In this document: positions 13,428 through 13,810 of the stretch, in pieces | Numbering within the stretch: the stretch's first letter is position 1 | Layout of the letters: each line of letters starts with the position of its first letter | From: Sulfurospirillum arcachonense | GTDB lineage: Bacteria > Campylobacterota > Campylobacteria > Campylobacterales > Sulfurospirillaceae | NCBI GenBank assembly: GCA_015662785.1 | Contig: DQTM01000254.1 | Coordinates: forward strand, 1-13,810 | Reading direction: 5' to 3' | DNA: 13,810 nucleotides | Position numbers and translations under genes: made by a program | Notes under the pieces: model-generated | The model's database searches: none | What the model saw: only the letters and a program-made list of their open reading frames with translations | What the model was told of the DNA's origin: nothing

Positions 13428-13810
13428 ATGAAATATAGTTCACAAATGGTCGCAAAACCATATTTTATTTTTGCATTGATTCTTTTAGCAGGAGAAGTTC
13501 TTTTTGGTCTTCTTATGGCAGTTCAGTATCTTTATGGAGACTTTTTGTTCCCATTAATTCCTTTTAATGTTTTAAGAATGGTTCATGTAAACCTACTTAT
13601 AGTTCTTATACTATTTGGTTTTATGGGTGCTACTTACTACTTGATTCCGGAAGAAGCAGAGAGAGAGCTTTGGAGTCCAAAGTTAGCTATCATTACTTTT
13701 TGGGTATTTGTTGTAGCGGGCGTTGCTACGATTTTAGGTTATTTGTTTGTTCCTTATGCAACTCTAACAGAGATTACTTTTAACAATTTACTTCCAACCA
13801 TGGGACGAGA
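13428..13810 (+). CDS. norB: nitric oxide reductase catalytic subunit NorB (partial at right edge)
   Basis: The first 127 residues of NorB, the haem b / haem b3-FeB subunit that reduces NO to N2O. Translation gives an N-terminal helix (about residues 11-36), then RMVHVNLLIVLILFGFMGA, where His53 is the expected haem b ligand, and YYLIPEEAERELWSPKLA, a strongly conserved NorB segment. A third helix (about 86-108) follows. The frame runs off the window with no stop, so two-thirds or more of the protein is missing, including the binuclear centre. ATG 13428 follows the norC stop by eight bases of mostly A and so lacks a strong ribosome-binding site, although AGG lies just before at 13418-13420. 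Close spacing suggests co-translation with norC. Confidence 0.95.
   Translation, partial: MKYSSQMVAKPYFIFALILLAGEVLFGLLMAVQYLYGDFLFPLIPFNVLRMVHVNLLIVLILFGFMGATYYLIPEEAERELWSPKLAIITFWVFVVAGVATILGYLFVPYATLTEITFNNLLPTMGR

Noticed and set aside
1..13810. CRISPR arrays, tRNA or rRNA genes
   Set aside because: No regularly spaced direct repeats and no tRNA- or rRNA-like sequence were seen; the dispersed palindromes are irregularly spaced and within genes.

Overview
The window looks like the chromosome of an AT-rich member of the Campylobacterota, of the Sulfurimonas/Sulfuricurvum/Arcobacter type. The signs are roughly one-third G+C by eye, tightly overlapping ATGA gene junctions, a T-tract plus TATAAT promoter, and a NorCB nitric oxide reductase with NorE/NorF-like helpers. 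The genus is an inference; no rRNA or other phylogenetic marker is present.

Positions 1-11635, + strand: most of an aryl polyene (APE) type pigment cluster, cut at the left edge. In order it holds the end of a ketosynthase (KS), a short KS-like protein with no catalytic Cys, a complete KS, a second short KS-like protein, and a HAL/PAL/TAL-family ammonia-lyase. An unrelated RhuM-Fic protein (4299-5288) follows. The cluster resumes with a ketoreductase, a polytopic membrane protein, a PlsC-like acyltransferase, a LolA-like carrier, an MMPL exporter, a short acyl/aryl AMP-ligase, an acyl carrier protein and a hotdog dehydratase. The inferred scheme is this: the lyase makes an aryl-acrylic acid, the ligase loads it on the ACP, the KS/KR/DH set extends it to a conjugated polyene, and the acyltransferase, LolA-like and MMPL proteins attach it to lipid and move it to the outer membrane. 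Methyltransferase, thioesterase, second ACP and second dehydratase genes often seen in such clusters are absent here and may lie to the left.

Positions 11638-12850, - strand, converging on the APE operon with 2 bp between stop codons: an Rrf2 iron-sulfur regulator (NsrR-like), a NorE-like subunit III protein and a NorF-like small membrane protein. Positions 12973-13810, + strand, divergent: norC and the start of norB, cut at the right edge. The 122-bp divergent promoter region carries two copies of one operator-like sequence, placed to block both promoters.

The points most worth a second look are: (1) a palindrome, CTACATGTAG or its core TACATGTA, found nine times inside coding sequence between 840 and 9330; (2) a RhuM-Fic gene in the APE operon with its own promoter/operator-like sequence and an ATGA junction to the ketoreductase; (3) two successive KS plus degenerate-KS pairs; (4) a PAL-like Phe in the lyase selectivity position; (5) a structured hairpin with an orphan ribosome-binding site just before a TTG-started ACP; (6) the twin nor operators.
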